From the NCBI RefSeq assembly GCF_020010925.1, contig NZ_JAGJBZ010000001.1, positions 3,327,001 to 3,391,000 of the forward strand: 64,000 nt of DNA, in the 5' to 3' direction. The first letter of the stretch is position 1; the number at the start of each line of letters is the position of its first letter. This DNA is from Streptomyces griseiscabiei (GTDB taxonomy: Bacteria > Actinomycetota > Actinomycetes > Streptomycetales > Streptomycetaceae). Shown here in pieces: positions 25,156-35,498 of the stretch. The notes beneath the pieces were generated by a model. It was given only the letters and a program-made list of their open reading frames with translations. It was not told the DNA's origin and ran no database searches. The translations under genes were made by a program, and so were the position numbers.

Positions 25156-28100
25156 ATGGCAGCCTCAGGCCAGACCCGCGTCCCACACCGACTCACCCCG
25201 TTACGCCGCCTTGGCCGTCCACGTCTGCGGGCCGCCCTGGTCGGTGCCGTGGCGACGGCGCTGATCATGAGCACCGCGCCCGCGGCCCCCGCCCGAACCG
25301 GCGAGGCGAGACCCGCGACCGCGGTCGAACCCGACACCGGTGACCCCCGCGAGGGCTGGAGACCCGCGAGCGAGGACCCGGAGGCGGCCGGCCCGCGCGA
25401 CGCGGACGAGCCGCCCCGCATCCGGCTCGACCGGTCCCGGGGTTCCGCCTCCCTCACCCACCGGGGCGTCTCGGGCGAGGCCGACGGTGTCCGGATCGCC
25501 GCCCCCCGCGCCGCGCACGCCACCGGCGCCGACCTGGCCTGGAGCGCCTTCCGGGGCAAGGGGCTGCGGGAGTACGAGGTCCACCGCTCCACAGAGAAGG
25601 ACTTCACCCCGACCGACGAGACCCTGGTCGCGCCCGTCGACCGGGACACCCGCGCCTTCGCGGACCGCACGGCGCCCCCGGCGCTCGACGGCAGGGACAG
25701 GAGCGAGAGCACGGGCACGGGGACGTACCACTACCGGATCGTCGTCCGCACCCGGCAGGACAGGCTGCTGGCGAGTCCGGTCCGCACGGTCGAACTGCCC
25801 GCCGTCGGCGAGGTGGCCAAGGGCGCGAAGCTGCTCGCCGCCCCCGAGGGCGAGACCTACCTCCTGCCGTACACGCCTGCGCGGATGATCCCCGGCGAGA
25901 AGGCCACCGTCGAGGCGACGCTCACCAACACCACCGCCACCGGGTGGAAGAAGGGCGAGCGCGTCCTGTCGTACCGGTGGACGCTGGACGGCAAGGACGT
26001 CACCAACCTCCTCAACAAGGACGCCACCCCGCTGCCGAAGGACGTCGCGCCCGGCGAGACGGTCACCTTCGAGGCGGAGTTGAAGGCCCCGGTCCTGGTC
26101 GACCCGCTGGACAAGCGGCTGACCTTCGGTCTGGAGTGGGACCTGCGGGAGAAGGCCACCGGCGACTGGCTGTCCGAGACGGACGGGGTGCCGCCGTCGA
26201 AGCACCAGGTGACCGCCGAGTACCCGACCTCCGACCAACTCGGTCTGGAGGACTTCCACTCGTACGCCGGGAAGAACACCGGCGCGAGTTCGGCGCTGAT
26301 GAGCAATCTTCACGCGGGCAACGCGGTGTGGTCGTACAACGCCTTCTCCAACCCGTCGCTCGGTTTCTCGACGTTCCTGCGACTGGCCTACAACTCGCAG
26401 GACGCGTCCGCCGGTCCGGCCGGATACGGCTGGTCGGTGCAGGCGTCCTCGCCGGTGCGGCTCGGCACTCCGCTGGACTTCCATCCGTCGGCGCTGCTGC
26501 CGAAGCAGATCACGCTGACCGACGGCGACGGCACCGGCCATGTGTTCCGCAAGAACAAGAAGGGCGAGTGGGACTCCCCCGCCGGGGTCCACTTCCGGGT
26601 CAGGCAGCTGGAGAAGGACTGTCTGCTGAAACCGCACCAGCGGGAGGCGTGGGAATTCCTGCGGCCGGACCGCAGCCGGTTCCTCTTCGACTGCCAGGGC
26701 TATCCGAGCGCCCAGGTGGACAGGAACGGCAACCGGATGGAGTTCACCTACGAGGAGCGGCTGCTGGGGCATCCGTCGAAGCTGCTGAAGTACGTGACCG
26801 ACGCCGAGGGCCGGCGCACGCTCACCGTCGACCACTGGGAGAAGGGCGAGGCGTACACCTACGTCGACAAGGACGGCGAGGTCCGGGAGGGCAAGCACCT
26901 GATCAACCCGTTCATCGTCGACAAGGTCCGCTCGGTCACCGACGTCTCGGGGCGGCGGATCGATCTCACCTTCACCGAGAAGGGGTTCCTGGCCCGGCTG
27001 ACGGACGGGGCGAACGCCGCCGAGGGGCTGCGGAAGGTCTTCCGGTTCGACTACGGCAAGGAGTTCGACCACCCCGGTCTGAAGCTGGTGAAGGTCACCG
27101 ACCCGCGCGGCAACGCCACGAAGGTGGACTACGTCGGACCGCACGACGACAAGGACCAGCTGCACTTCCTGGGGTACACCAGGGCGGTCACGGACCGGCT
27201 CGGCGGGCGGACCGCGTTTCGTTACGCGGACCCCGACGGCCATGACGGCAAGGGCACCCGGACCGTCGTCACCGACGCCGAGGGCAACCCGGCCACCCAG
27301 CTGATGGACGGCTACGGCCGCCCGGTGAGGCTCACCGACGCCAAGAACCGCACCACGAGGCTCGGTTGGGACGCCGACAACAACGTCACCCGCCTGGAGC
27401 AGCACAACGGCGCCGTCCGCACCTGGAAGTACGACGCGAAGACCGGCTACCCGCTGGAGAGCCGCGACGCGGAGTCCGTGAAGAACGACCGGCCCGCCGC
27501 CACCCTCGCCTACGCGACCGGCGAGAACGGCCACATCGCCGACCTGGTCCGCCGGGTCTCCCCGGAGGGCCGCGCCTGGCGGTTCGGCTACGACGGCCGC
27601 GGCAACATGACCTCGGTCACCGACCCGAAGGGCGTCCAGAGCGAGCCGGAAAGCGACTACACCTCCACCAGCGCCTATGACGCGCGGGGCCGGCTCACCT
27701 CCGCCACCGACGCGAACGAGCACACCACCAGGTTCGAGGACTACGATCCGTCCGGCTATCCCCGGGTGATCGAGGACGCCCTCGGCAACCGCACGGTGAC
27801 CACCTACGACGTGCGCGGCAACGTCACCGAGGTCCAGGAGGCCGACGGGGCGACGACGACGCAGACGTACGACGTGTTCGCGCGTCCGCTGGAGAACCGC
27901 CGCCCGAAGGACCAGCAGGCCGGCGAGTTCATCGTCACGCCCGCGCCGGAGTACGACCGCAATGACAACACGCTCGTGTTCACCGCCCCCAACGGGGTGG
28001 CGGGCCGCAGCGAGTTCGACGCGGCGGACCAGTTGCTGAAGTCCGTCCAGCCCGGCGACGAGGAGGGCGCGCCCGAACGGGTGTCGACCTTCACCTACGA

Positions 28101-31100
28101 CAAGGTCGGCAACCAGCTCACCTCGACCGAGCCGAAGGGCAGTCTGACCGAGGAGCCCGGCGACTTCACCTCGACGACGCGGTACGACGAGGTGTACCAG
28201 CCCATCGAGGCGGTCAACGCGGCGGGCAAGCGGGTCTCGGCCGTCTACGACGACGTCGGTGACCTGGTGAAGGTCGTCGACGCCCGCAAGAACGACACCG
28301 AGGACCCCGACGACTTCACCAGCCGGTTCCGCTACGACCTCGACCACCGGCTGCTGGAGACCACCGACGCGGCCGGGAGGTCGACGACCAGCACCTACGA
28401 CTGGGACGGGCTGACGGTCGCCACCACCGACGCCGCCGGCAACCGCACCGACCTGGTCCTGGACGCCCGCGCCGCGCTGGTCGAGGCGCGCGTCCCGCAC
28501 GACGGGACCGGCGACGACCTGGTGGTCCGCACCACCCGCTTCGAGTACGACGAGGTCGGCAACCAGACCCGGGTGATCACCCCGCGCGGTGTCGAGACCG
28601 GCGACGACACCCGGGACTTCGCCTCCGAGACCGTCTACGACGAGCTGAACCGCGTCAAGGAGACCCTGAGCCCCTTCGACCCGGACGACCCCCGCTACGA
28701 CACACCGGACCGGACGACGTACGAGTACGACGCGCTCAGCCGGGTGAAGAAGGTCAGCGCCCCGCCGTCCGAGGGGCAGGACGTCCGCAACGAGACCGAG
28801 TACACCTACTTCGACACCGGCTGGATCAAGAAGTCCACCGACGCCTTCGACATCGAGAACACCTACCGCTACAACGATCTCGGCCAGCAGATCCAGAACA
28901 CCCTGTCCAGCGCGGGCGGTTCGGTCACCCGGACGCTGGACTCCTCCTTCTATCCGAGCGGCGCCCTCAAGTCCCGCTCGGACGACGGCGTTCCGGTCGG
29001 GCTCCAGGTCGCGCTGGTCGACAACTCCGACGTCAACAACACGGCGACGCAGGGCACCTGGACGGAGACCGCGGCGGAGGGCGCGTACGGCTACAACGCG
29101 CAGACGCACCCGGCCGGTTCGGGTGAGGACCGCTTCGTCTGGCAGCTGACGATCCCCCAGTCCGGCGACTACACGGTCTACGTCCGCTACCCGAAGGTCG
29201 AGGAGGCGGCGAAGGACGCCACCTACGAGATCAAGCACAAGGACGGCACGGCGACCCGGAACCTCGACCAGAGCGAACTGCCGGGCGAGTGGCGGTCGCT
29301 CGGCAAGTACGCCTTCGGTGAGGACACCGGTCAGGCCGTCACCCTCACCGACAGGGCCACGTCGGGCACGGTGGTCGCGGACGCGGTGCGGCTGGTCCGC
29401 GACTACGAGGGCGACACCGACAACGAGAAGAAGGACTTCTCCTACCGCTACGACGCCAACGGCAACCAGACCGAGATCACGGACAGCAGCCCCGGCGTCG
29501 ACACCGACCGCTACACCCTCGCCTATGACGAGCTGAACCAGCTCACCGAGGTCGTCGAGCACGACGGCGACACCGTCCGCGACACGACCGCGCTCACCTA
29601 CGACGCCAACGGCAACACGCTCAGCACCACCCACGACCTGACCTGGAGCAGACTGGAGTACGACGCCCTCGACCGGGTCGAACGCATCACCAACGCGGAC
29701 TCGCCGACGGCGGGCGACCGCCAGGTCACCTCGGTGGAGTACACGGCCCGGGGCGAACTGGCGAAGCAGACCAGGCCGAACGGCAACGTCCTCACCGTCG
29801 ACTACTACCTCGACGGCGCGACGCGGAAGACCACGGAGAAGCAGTCCGACGGCACCCTGGTCGCCGAACACGCCCTGAAGTACGGCGCCAACGGTCACCG
29901 GGCCGAGGACGTCCTGAAGCTGATGGACGCCGACGACCACGGCGAGACCATCGACAACACGTACGCGTACACCTACGACCCGCAGGACCGGATCGCCGAG
30001 GTGGAGAAGTCCGGCGACGACGAGACGACGGAGGAGTACCGGCACGACGCGGCCGGCAACGTGGTCCACCAGAGGGTCGACGGCACGACCACCACGCACC
30101 GCTACGACCGCAACCGCCTCCTCACCTCCACCGCGGACGGCGCCTCGTCCACGTACAACTACGACCCGCTCGGCCGTCTCGACACGGTCTCCTTCGGCGG
30201 CGAGACGATCCAGAAGTACCGCTACGACGGCTTCGACCGCCCGGAGTCGATCCGGTCCGGCACGGGGGAGGCGGCGCGGACGACCCGGATGACGTACGAC
30301 GCGTTCGACCGCACGGTGAAGGAGTCGGTCGACGGGGACGACGCGCGGACGACGCTCTTCACCTACCTCGGCATCACCTCGAACTCCCTCCGTGAGGAGG
30401 TGACGGACGAGGGTGTCACCTCCTTCCAGTACGCCTCCTGGGGCCAGAAGCTCACCCAGATCAAGGACGAGGAGGACGCCGCCCCGGAGACCACGCAGTA
30501 CCTCTACCACCCGCACGGCGACGTGGAGGCGCTGACGGACTCCGACGGCGACACGAAGACGACGTACGGCTACACCGCGTACGGCAAGAACGACCCCGCG
30601 CAGTTCACGGGCGCCGACAAGCCGGGGGCCGGCGGCGAGGAGCCCTCGGAGGCGTACAACTCGTACCGCTTCAACTCCAAGCGCTACGACAGCGCGTCCG
30701 GCACGTACGACATGGGGTTCCGGACGTACGACCCGGGGCTGAACCGGTTCCTGACCCGGGACATGTACGGCGGTGCCCTCGCCGACATGGGTCTGTCCAC
30801 CGACCCGTTCACCGGCAACCGCTACGCCTTCGCGGGCGGCAACCCGATCTCCTTCATCGAGATCGACGGCCACCTGTTCGGCCTGTCGTGGTCGGACATC
30901 GGGCACGCGGCGCTGGACGTGGTCGGCCTGATCCCGGTCGTCGGCGAGGCCGCCGACCTCGCCAACTGCGGCTGGTACGCGGCCGAGGGCGAGTACGTGG
31001 ACGCGGCCCTGTCCTGTGCCTCCGCGATCCCGTTCGCGGGGTACGGGGCGACGGCGGCGAAGGCGGCGCGGTACGGCGACAAGGCGCTGGACGCCATCGA

Positions 31101-32130
31101 CACGGCGGGCGACACGGTCCGCGCGGCGGACAACGTCGCGGACGCGGGCCGCGCGGCGGACACCCCGCCGACGGGCTCCACCCCGGACGCCCCCACCACC
31201 CCGAAGGACCCGGCCCCCGCCGACGCCGCCCCGACACCCGCCCCGGCCCCGGCCCCGCCGAAGGTCCCGGACACACCGCCGGCCAGCGGCGCGGCGTGCA
31301 AGCTGGACAACAGCTTCGTGCCGGGCACGCAGGTGCTGATGGCCGACGGCTCGACCAGGGCGATCGAGGACATCGAGGCCGGCGACAAGGTCACCGCGTC
31401 CGACGTGGAGACGGACGACTCCCGGCCTCGCACCGTCACCGGAACCGTCAAGGGCGAGGGCACCAAGCATCTCGTCACCGTCACCGTGGACACCGACGCC
31501 GGAAAGGGAACCGGCACCTCCACCGTGACGGCGACCGAGGGCCACCCGTTCTGGGTGCCGGACCTGGGCCACTGGGTGAAGGCGGGCGACCTGGAACCGG
31601 GCCAGTGGCTCAGTACGGGCAGCGGCAGCTGGATCCGTGTCACGGCGGTCGCGCACCGAACGGCCGAAGCGGTCGTCCACAACCTCTCGGTCTCCGGTGT
31701 CCACACCTACGAGGTCCTGGCGGGGACGACACCGGTCCTCGTACACAACTGCCAGGTCGGTTACGGCAGTACCGACCTCAGCCAGGCGGTGATGCAGGAA
31801 CGACTGCGGCTGGGCAAGACCGGCAACAACTTCGCCGCGGCACGGTACACGGACGCCGCCGGTGTGGAGCAGATCGCGGTCGCCTTCTCCTCCAAGGGAC
31901 GGGGCAACCACGCCGAGTCGAAGCTGCTGCGGCAGCTGGGCAAGGGAAACATCACCGAGATCTACTCGGAACTCCAGCCCTGCCGGAATTCCTGCGCCCC
32001 TGCATTGCAGGGGGTTCCGACCTCATGGTCCTGGAACTGGACGACCTCCGCTCAGGGAGCCCAATCCAGAAAGGACCAATTGGCCGCGGTACGTGGATTG
32101 TTCTCCAGTGCCATGAAGGGAATCTGGTAG
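25156..32130 (+). CDS. RHS-repeat polymorphic toxin with Hint domain and deaminase-like C-terminus
   Basis: The 2324-residue secreted protein starts at the ATG behind AAGGAG (25145). A basic N-terminus and hydrophobic stretch (about 20-48) form a signal peptide. A Ser/Tyr-rich module precedes a long array of YD/RHS repeats (about 680-1900), interrupted at about 1288-1416 by a golvesin-like module with YTVYVRYPKVE. The RHS core ends with YRFNSKRYDSASGTYDMGFR and GNRYAFAGGNP. A helical pretoxin region and Pro/Ala linker follow. The Hint domain (about 2047-2196) begins with a cysteine, contains TEGHPFWV and ends VHNC. The last 128 residues carry HAESKLL and ELQPCRNSC, the HAE/PCxxxC zinc ligands of nucleic-acid deaminase toxins. 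Confidence 0.9.
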   Translation: MAASGQTRVPHRLTPLRRLGRPRLRAALVGAVATALIMSTAPAAPARTGEARPATAVEPDTGDPREGWRPASEDPEAAGPRDADEPPRIRLDRSRGSASLTHRGVSGEADGVRIAAPRAAHATGADLAWSAFRGKGLREYEVHRSTEKDFTPTDETLVAPVDRDTRAFADRTAPPALDGRDRSESTGTGTYHYRIVVRTRQDRLLASPVRTVELPAVGEVAKGAKLLAAPEGETYLLPYTPARMIPGEKATVEATLTNTTATGWKKGERVLSYRWTLDGKDVTNLLNKDATPLPKDVAPGETVTFEAELKAPVLVDPLDKRLTFGLEWDLREKATGDWLSETDGVPPSKHQVTAEYPTSDQLGLEDFHSYAGKNTGASSALMSNLHAGNAVWSYNAFSNPSLGFSTFLRLAYNSQDASAGPAGYGWSVQASSPVRLGTPLDFHPSALLPKQITLTDGDGTGHVFRKNKKGEWDSPAGVHFRVRQLEKDCLLKPHQREAWEFLRPDRSRFLFDCQGYPSAQVDRNGNRMEFTYEERLLGHPSKLLKYVTDAEGRRTLTVDHWEKGEAYTYVDKDGEVREGKHLINPFIVDKVRSVTDVSGRRIDLTFTEKGFLARLTDGANAAEGLRKVFRFDYGKEFDHPGLKLVKVTDPRGNATKVDYVGPHDDKDQLHFLGYTRAVTDRLGGRTAFRYADPDGHDGKGTRTVVTDAEGNPATQLMDGYGRPVRLTDAKNRTTRLGWDADNNVTRLEQHNGAVRTWKYDAKTGYPLESRDAESVKNDRPAATLAYATGENGHIADLVRRVSPEGRAWRFGYDGRGNMTSVTDPKGVQSEPESDYTSTSAYDARGRLTSATDANEHTTRFEDYDPSGYPRVIEDALGNRTVTTYDVRGNVTEVQEADGATTTQTYDVFARPLENRRPKDQQAGEFIVTPAPEYDRNDNTLVFTAPNGVAGRSEFDAADQLLKSVQPGDEEGAPERVSTFTYDKVGNQLTSTEPKGSLTEEPGDFTSTTRYDEVYQPIEAVNAAGKRVSAVYDDVGDLVKVVDARKNDTEDPDDFTSRFRYDLDHRLLETTDAAGRSTTSTYDWDGLTVATTDAAGNRTDLVLDARAALVEARVPHDGTGDDLVVRTTRFEYDEVGNQTRVITPRGVETGDDTRDFASETVYDELNRVKETLSPFDPDDPRYDTPDRTTYEYDALSRVKKVSAPPSEGQDVRNETEYTYFDTGWIKKSTDAFDIENTYRYNDLGQQIQNTLSSAGGSVTRTLDSSFYPSGALKSRSDDGVPVGLQVALVDNSDVNNTATQGTWTETAAEGAYGYNAQTHPAGSGEDRFVWQLTIPQSGDYTVYVRYPKVEEAAKDATYEIKHKDGTATRNLDQSELPGEWRSLGKYAFGEDTGQAVTLTDRATSGTVVADAVRLVRDYEGDTDNEKKDFSYRYDANGNQTEITDSSPGVDTDRYTLAYDELNQLTEVVEHDGDTVRDTTALTYDANGNTLSTTHDLTWSRLEYDALDRVERITNADSPTAGDRQVTSVEYTARGELAKQTRPNGNVLTVDYYLDGATRKTTEKQSDGTLVAEHALKYGANGHRAEDVLKLMDADDHGETIDNTYAYTYDPQDRIAEVEKSGDDETTEEYRHDAAGNVVHQRVDGTTTTHRYDRNRLLTSTADGASSTYNYDPLGRLDTVSFGGETIQKYRYDGFDRPESIRSGTGEAARTTRMTYDAFDRTVKESVDGDDARTTLFTYLGITSNSLREEVTDEGVTSFQYASWGQKLTQIKDEEDAAPETTQYLYHPHGDVEALTDSDGDTKTTYGYTAYGKNDPAQFTGADKPGAGGEEPSEAYNSYRFNSKRYDSASGTYDMGFRTYDPGLNRFLTRDMYGGALADMGLSTDPFTGNRYAFAGGNPISFIEIDGHLFGLSWSDIGHAALDVVGLIPVVGEAADLANCGWYAAEGEYVDAALSCASAIPFAGYGATAAKAARYGDKALDAIDTAGDTVRAADNVADAGRAADTPPTGSTPDAPTTPKDPAPADAAPTPAPAPAPPKVPDTPPASGAACKLDNSFVPGTQVLMADGSTRAIEDIEAGDKVTASDVETDDSRPRTVTGTVKGEGTKHLVTVTVDTDAGKGTGTSTVTATEGHPFWVPDLGHWVKAGDLEPGQWLSTGSGSWIRVTAVAHRTAEAVVHNLSVSGVHTYEVLAGTTPVLVHNCQVGYGSTDLSQAVMQERLRLGKTGNNFAAARYTDAAGVEQIAVAFSSKGRGNHAESKLLRQLGKGNITEIYSELQPCRNSCAPALQGVPTSWSWNWTTSAQGAQSRKDQLAAVRGLFSSAMKGIW

Positions 32131-32139
32131 CCTCGGTCC

Positions 32140-32173
32140 GAGAGGCTGGCCGATACTCATCGGTCGGCCTCTC
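32140..32173 (+). repeat. Hairpin between toxin and immunity genes
   Basis: GAGAGGCTGGCCGA (32140-32153) pairs with TCGGTCGGCCTCTC (32160-32173) through 14 pairs including two G-T wobbles, with a six-base loop. No T-run follows, so it is not a canonical terminator. It lies 10 bases after the toxin stop and 41 before the immunity start, and could stabilise or attenuate the transcript. Confidence 0.6.
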
Positions 32174-32213
32174 CTCCGTTGCATCGGTCCGACGTCGAGA
32201 AAGAGATTTCGCC

Positions 32214-32696
32214 ATGTCGCCGCATCACAGCTATGCGCCGGAAGCCGTCTCGCCGGTGCGCGACGCGACCGCGCGCCGCTTCCTCACCGAAGTCGGCCTG
32301 CCCGAGGAGCACTTGCTCTTCGCGGCGACGGACCCGGCCGTCCGGTCCGTGCCGGCCGGCGGATCCGAGCGGAAGCTTCTCAAGATCGGACAAGGCGGCG
32401 ATCACGACGAGTTCTGCATCGACATCGAATCCGGAGAAATCGTCTCGCTCAGCACGGAGGACGCGAGCATCTGGCATGTCAATGAATCCGTGACCGCGTT
32501 CCACGAATGTCTGGAGGAATTCTCCTCCCGCTTTCCGGCCGGCGACGAGGACACCGAACCAGAAGAATGGGAGGAGCTGTCGAGCCGGTTCGAGCAGGCA
32601 CTCCTGCATATCGACGGGACGGCACTGCGCGAGGATCCGGGATTCTGGTACTCGCTCCTGCACGACGTGGCGATCGGAGACTACGCGGCGGACTGA
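32214..32696 (+). CDS. SUKH-4-like immunity protein for the RHS toxin
   Basis: The 160-residue acidic cytoplasmic protein has the SUKH-4 layout: RRFLTEVGLPEEHLLF near residue 20, then EFCIDIESGEIVSLS and WHVNESVTAFHECLEEFSSRF in the middle. SUKH proteins are among the commonest immunity proteins of polymorphic toxin systems and are often found beside deaminase toxins. It follows the toxin after 83 bases on the same strand. The ATG at 32214 is preceded by AAAGAG. Base composition is visibly less GC-rich than the flanking genes, as in the toxin tip. Confidence 0.82.
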   Translation: MSPHHSYAPEAVSPVRDATARRFLTEVGLPEEHLLFAATDPAVRSVPAGGSERKLLKIGQGGDHDEFCIDIESGEIVSLSTEDASIWHVNESVTAFHECLEEFSSRFPAGDEDTEPEEWEELSSRFEQALLHIDGTALREDPGFWYSLLHDVAIGDYAAD

Positions 32697-32706
32697 CGGA
32701 CGCGGC

Positions 32707-33795
32707 TCACCCCACGACCCGCCCGTTCAGCACCACCCGCGACGGGGCCCCCAGCACACGTACGTCGGTGCGGGGGTCCTCGGCGTAGACGACCAGGTCG
32801 GCGGGGGCGCCCTCGGTGAGGCCGGGGCGGCCCAGCCAGTCGCGGGCGGACCAGGTCGTCGCCGCCAGGGCGTCCAGCGGTGGGATTCCGGCGGTGACCA
32901 GTTCCGCGACCTCGGCGGCGACCAGGCCGTGGGCGAGGGAGCCGCCGGCGTCGGTGCCGACGTAGACGGGGATGCCGGCGTCGTGGGCGTTGCGGACGGT
33001 GTCGTAGCGGCGTTCGTGGAGGCGGCGCATATGGGCGGCCCAGTGGGGGAACTTGGCCTCGCCGCCGTCCGCCATGGACGGGAAGGTGGCGATGTTGACG
33101 AGGGTGGGGACGATGGCGACGCCCCGCGCGGCGAAGAGCGGGATCAGATCGTCCGTGAGGCCCGTCGCGTGCTCGACACAGTCGATGCCCGCCTCGACGA
33201 GGTCCCGCAGGGAGTCCTCCGCGAAGCAGTGCGCGGTGACCCGGGCGCCCAGCAGATGTGCCTCCGCGATGGCCGCCTCCACGGCCTCCCGGGGCCAGCA
33301 GGCGGTGAGGTCGCCGACGCCCCGGTCGATCCAGTCGCCCACCAGCTTCACCCAGCCGTCACCGCGCCGGGCCTCCTGGGCGACGTACGCGACGAGTTCG
33401 TCCGGCTCGATCTCGTGGGCGAAGTTCCGGATGTAGCGGCGGGTACGGGCGATGTGGCGGCCCGCGCGGATGATGTCCGGGAGGTCGTCGCGGTCGTCGA
33501 TCCAGCGGGTGTCGGAGGGGGAGCCCGCGTCCCGGATCAGCAGCGTGCCCGCCTCGCGGTCGGTCAGCGCCTGCTTCTCCGCGACGTCCTGCGGGACCGG
33601 GCCCTCGGGTCCGAGGCCGACGTGACAGTGCGCGTCGACCAGGCCGGGGAGGGCCCAGCCCTCGACGGTACGAATGTCGCCGGCGGCGGGACGGTCGTAG
33701 GTGATCCGGCCACCCACGACCCAGAGGTCGTCGCGGACGTCCTCCGGGCCGATGAGGATGCGTCCCCTTACATGCAGCACCGCGTCGTCGCTCAT
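32707..33795 (-). CDS. Amidohydrolase-superfamily metal-dependent hydrolase
   Basis: The 362-residue protein has the amidohydrolase layout: an N-terminal beta-sandwich, the metal motif GLVDAHCHVG, a later ARVTAHCFAED histidine, EHATGL, and the terminal YVGTDAGGSLAHG aspartate with APADLVVYAEDP and VVLNGRVVG closing the sandwich. This is the imidazolonepropionase/prolidase-like branch that hydrolyses cyclic amides or dipeptides. The substrate is unknown. I start at MSDD (33795). It is tail-to-tail with the immunity gene, and an ABC transporter ends upstream on the same strand after 84 bases holding a repeat. Confidence 0.9.
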   Translation of the reverse strand: MSDDAVLHVRGRILIGPEDVRDDLWVVGGRITYDRPAAGDIRTVEGWALPGLVDAHCHVGLGPEGPVPQDVAEKQALTDREAGTLLIRDAGSPSDTRWIDDRDDLPDIIRAGRHIARTRRYIRNFAHEIEPDELVAYVAQEARRGDGWVKLVGDWIDRGVGDLTACWPREAVEAAIAEAHLLGARVTAHCFAEDSLRDLVEAGIDCVEHATGLTDDLIPLFAARGVAIVPTLVNIATFPSMADGGEAKFPHWAAHMRRLHERRYDTVRNAHDAGIPVYVGTDAGGSLAHGLVAAEVAELVTAGIPPLDALAATTWSARDWLGRPGLTEGAPADLVVYAEDPRTDVRVLGAPSRVVLNGRVVG

Positions 33796-33857
33796 GTACC
33801 GCACGATATGCGCTTCGCGCGCCTGGTCGTTCTTCGGCCTCGGGCCGGTGGGGGCCG

Positions 33858-33879
33858 GTCGCGCAGTTCCCCGCGCCCC

Positions 33880-33890
<11 letters not shown>
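33858..33890 (-). repeat. Dispersed intergenic repeat family A, copy 2
   Basis: This is the reverse complement of the 18-base core GCGCGGGGAACTGCGCGA with its GCGCCCC/GGGGCGC hairpin. The repeat extends into the ATPase gene and provides its last codons and its TAA stop. Confidence 0.78.
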
Positions 33891-34658
<768 letters not shown>

Positions 34659-34662
<4 letters not shown>

Positions 34663-35498
34663 TTCACGGCCTCCTGGGCCTTCGACTCCATCCGGCGTAC
34701 GACGAAGCCGAGCGGGATGGTCACCAGCAGGTAGCAGAGGCCGGCGACCAGGATCGGGGTGGAGTTGGCGGTGGTGCTGGCCAGGTCGCGGCCGTACTTG
34801 GACAGTTCGCGCTCCTCCAGCGTGACGCCGAGGAAGAGGACGAGCGAGGAGTCCTTGAAGAGCAGGACCAGTTCGTTGGTGAGCGGCGGCAGGATGATCC
34901 GGAACGCCTGCGGGATGATGATCGAGACCATCGCGCGGGCGGGCGAGAAGCCCAGCGAACGGGCCGCTTCCAGCTGGCCCTTGGGGACCGCCTGGATGCC
35001 GGCGCGGATCGTCTCCGCCATGTACGCGGCGGCCACCAGGCCCAGCGCGAGCGCCACCTTGCCGTAGGTGCCGCCGGGGATCTCCGTGCCGGGGAAGGCC
35101 AGCGGCACGGCGACGCCGATGAAGATGAAGATCAGCAGGGCGGGCAGGCCCCGGAAGATCTCGATGTACACCCCGGCGAACCAGCGGTAGGGACCCACCG
35201 ACGACAGCCGCATCAGCGCGATGACCATGCCGAGGACGAGTCCGAAGACGAAGCCGGAGAGCGTGTAGAGGACGGTGTTCTTCAGCGCCAGCGTGATGAC
35301 GTCGGGGAACATCTGCTCGGCGATGTCCCACTGGGCGAACTGGTTCTTCAGCCGCGCCCAGTCGGCGGACGCCGCGAAGGCGACGACCGCCGCGACGAAG
35401 ACGACGTACTGCGCGCCCCGGGACAGGGCGCGCTTCCGGCTCCGGCTGAGGCCCTTGCGCTTCGGCTGGAGCGGTGTGTCGGAGTCGGTCACGCTCAT
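34659..35498 (-). CDS. Polar amino acid ABC transporter permease
   Basis: The 279-residue HisMQ-family permease has a basic N-terminal tail, then membrane helices from about residue 27. Family blocks are [39 protein letters not shown] and the EAA loop [33 protein letters not shown] single permease suggests a homodimeric pore. Start and stop overlap the lipoprotein and ATPase genes by four bases each, a tightly coupled operon. Confidence 0.94.

Noticed and set aside
31295..31752. Intein in the RHS protein
   Set aside because: The Hint region lacks a homing endonuclease and is placed just before the toxin tip with no conserved host protein after it, which fits a pretoxin Hint domain that releases the tip rather than a splicing intein.
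25201..31911. A 2236-codon minus-strand open frame opposite the RHS toxin
   Set aside because: It mirrors the codon bias of the toxin gene, has Arg/Val/Gly-rich composition and no domain; the plus strand shows clear RHS, Hint and deaminase motifs.
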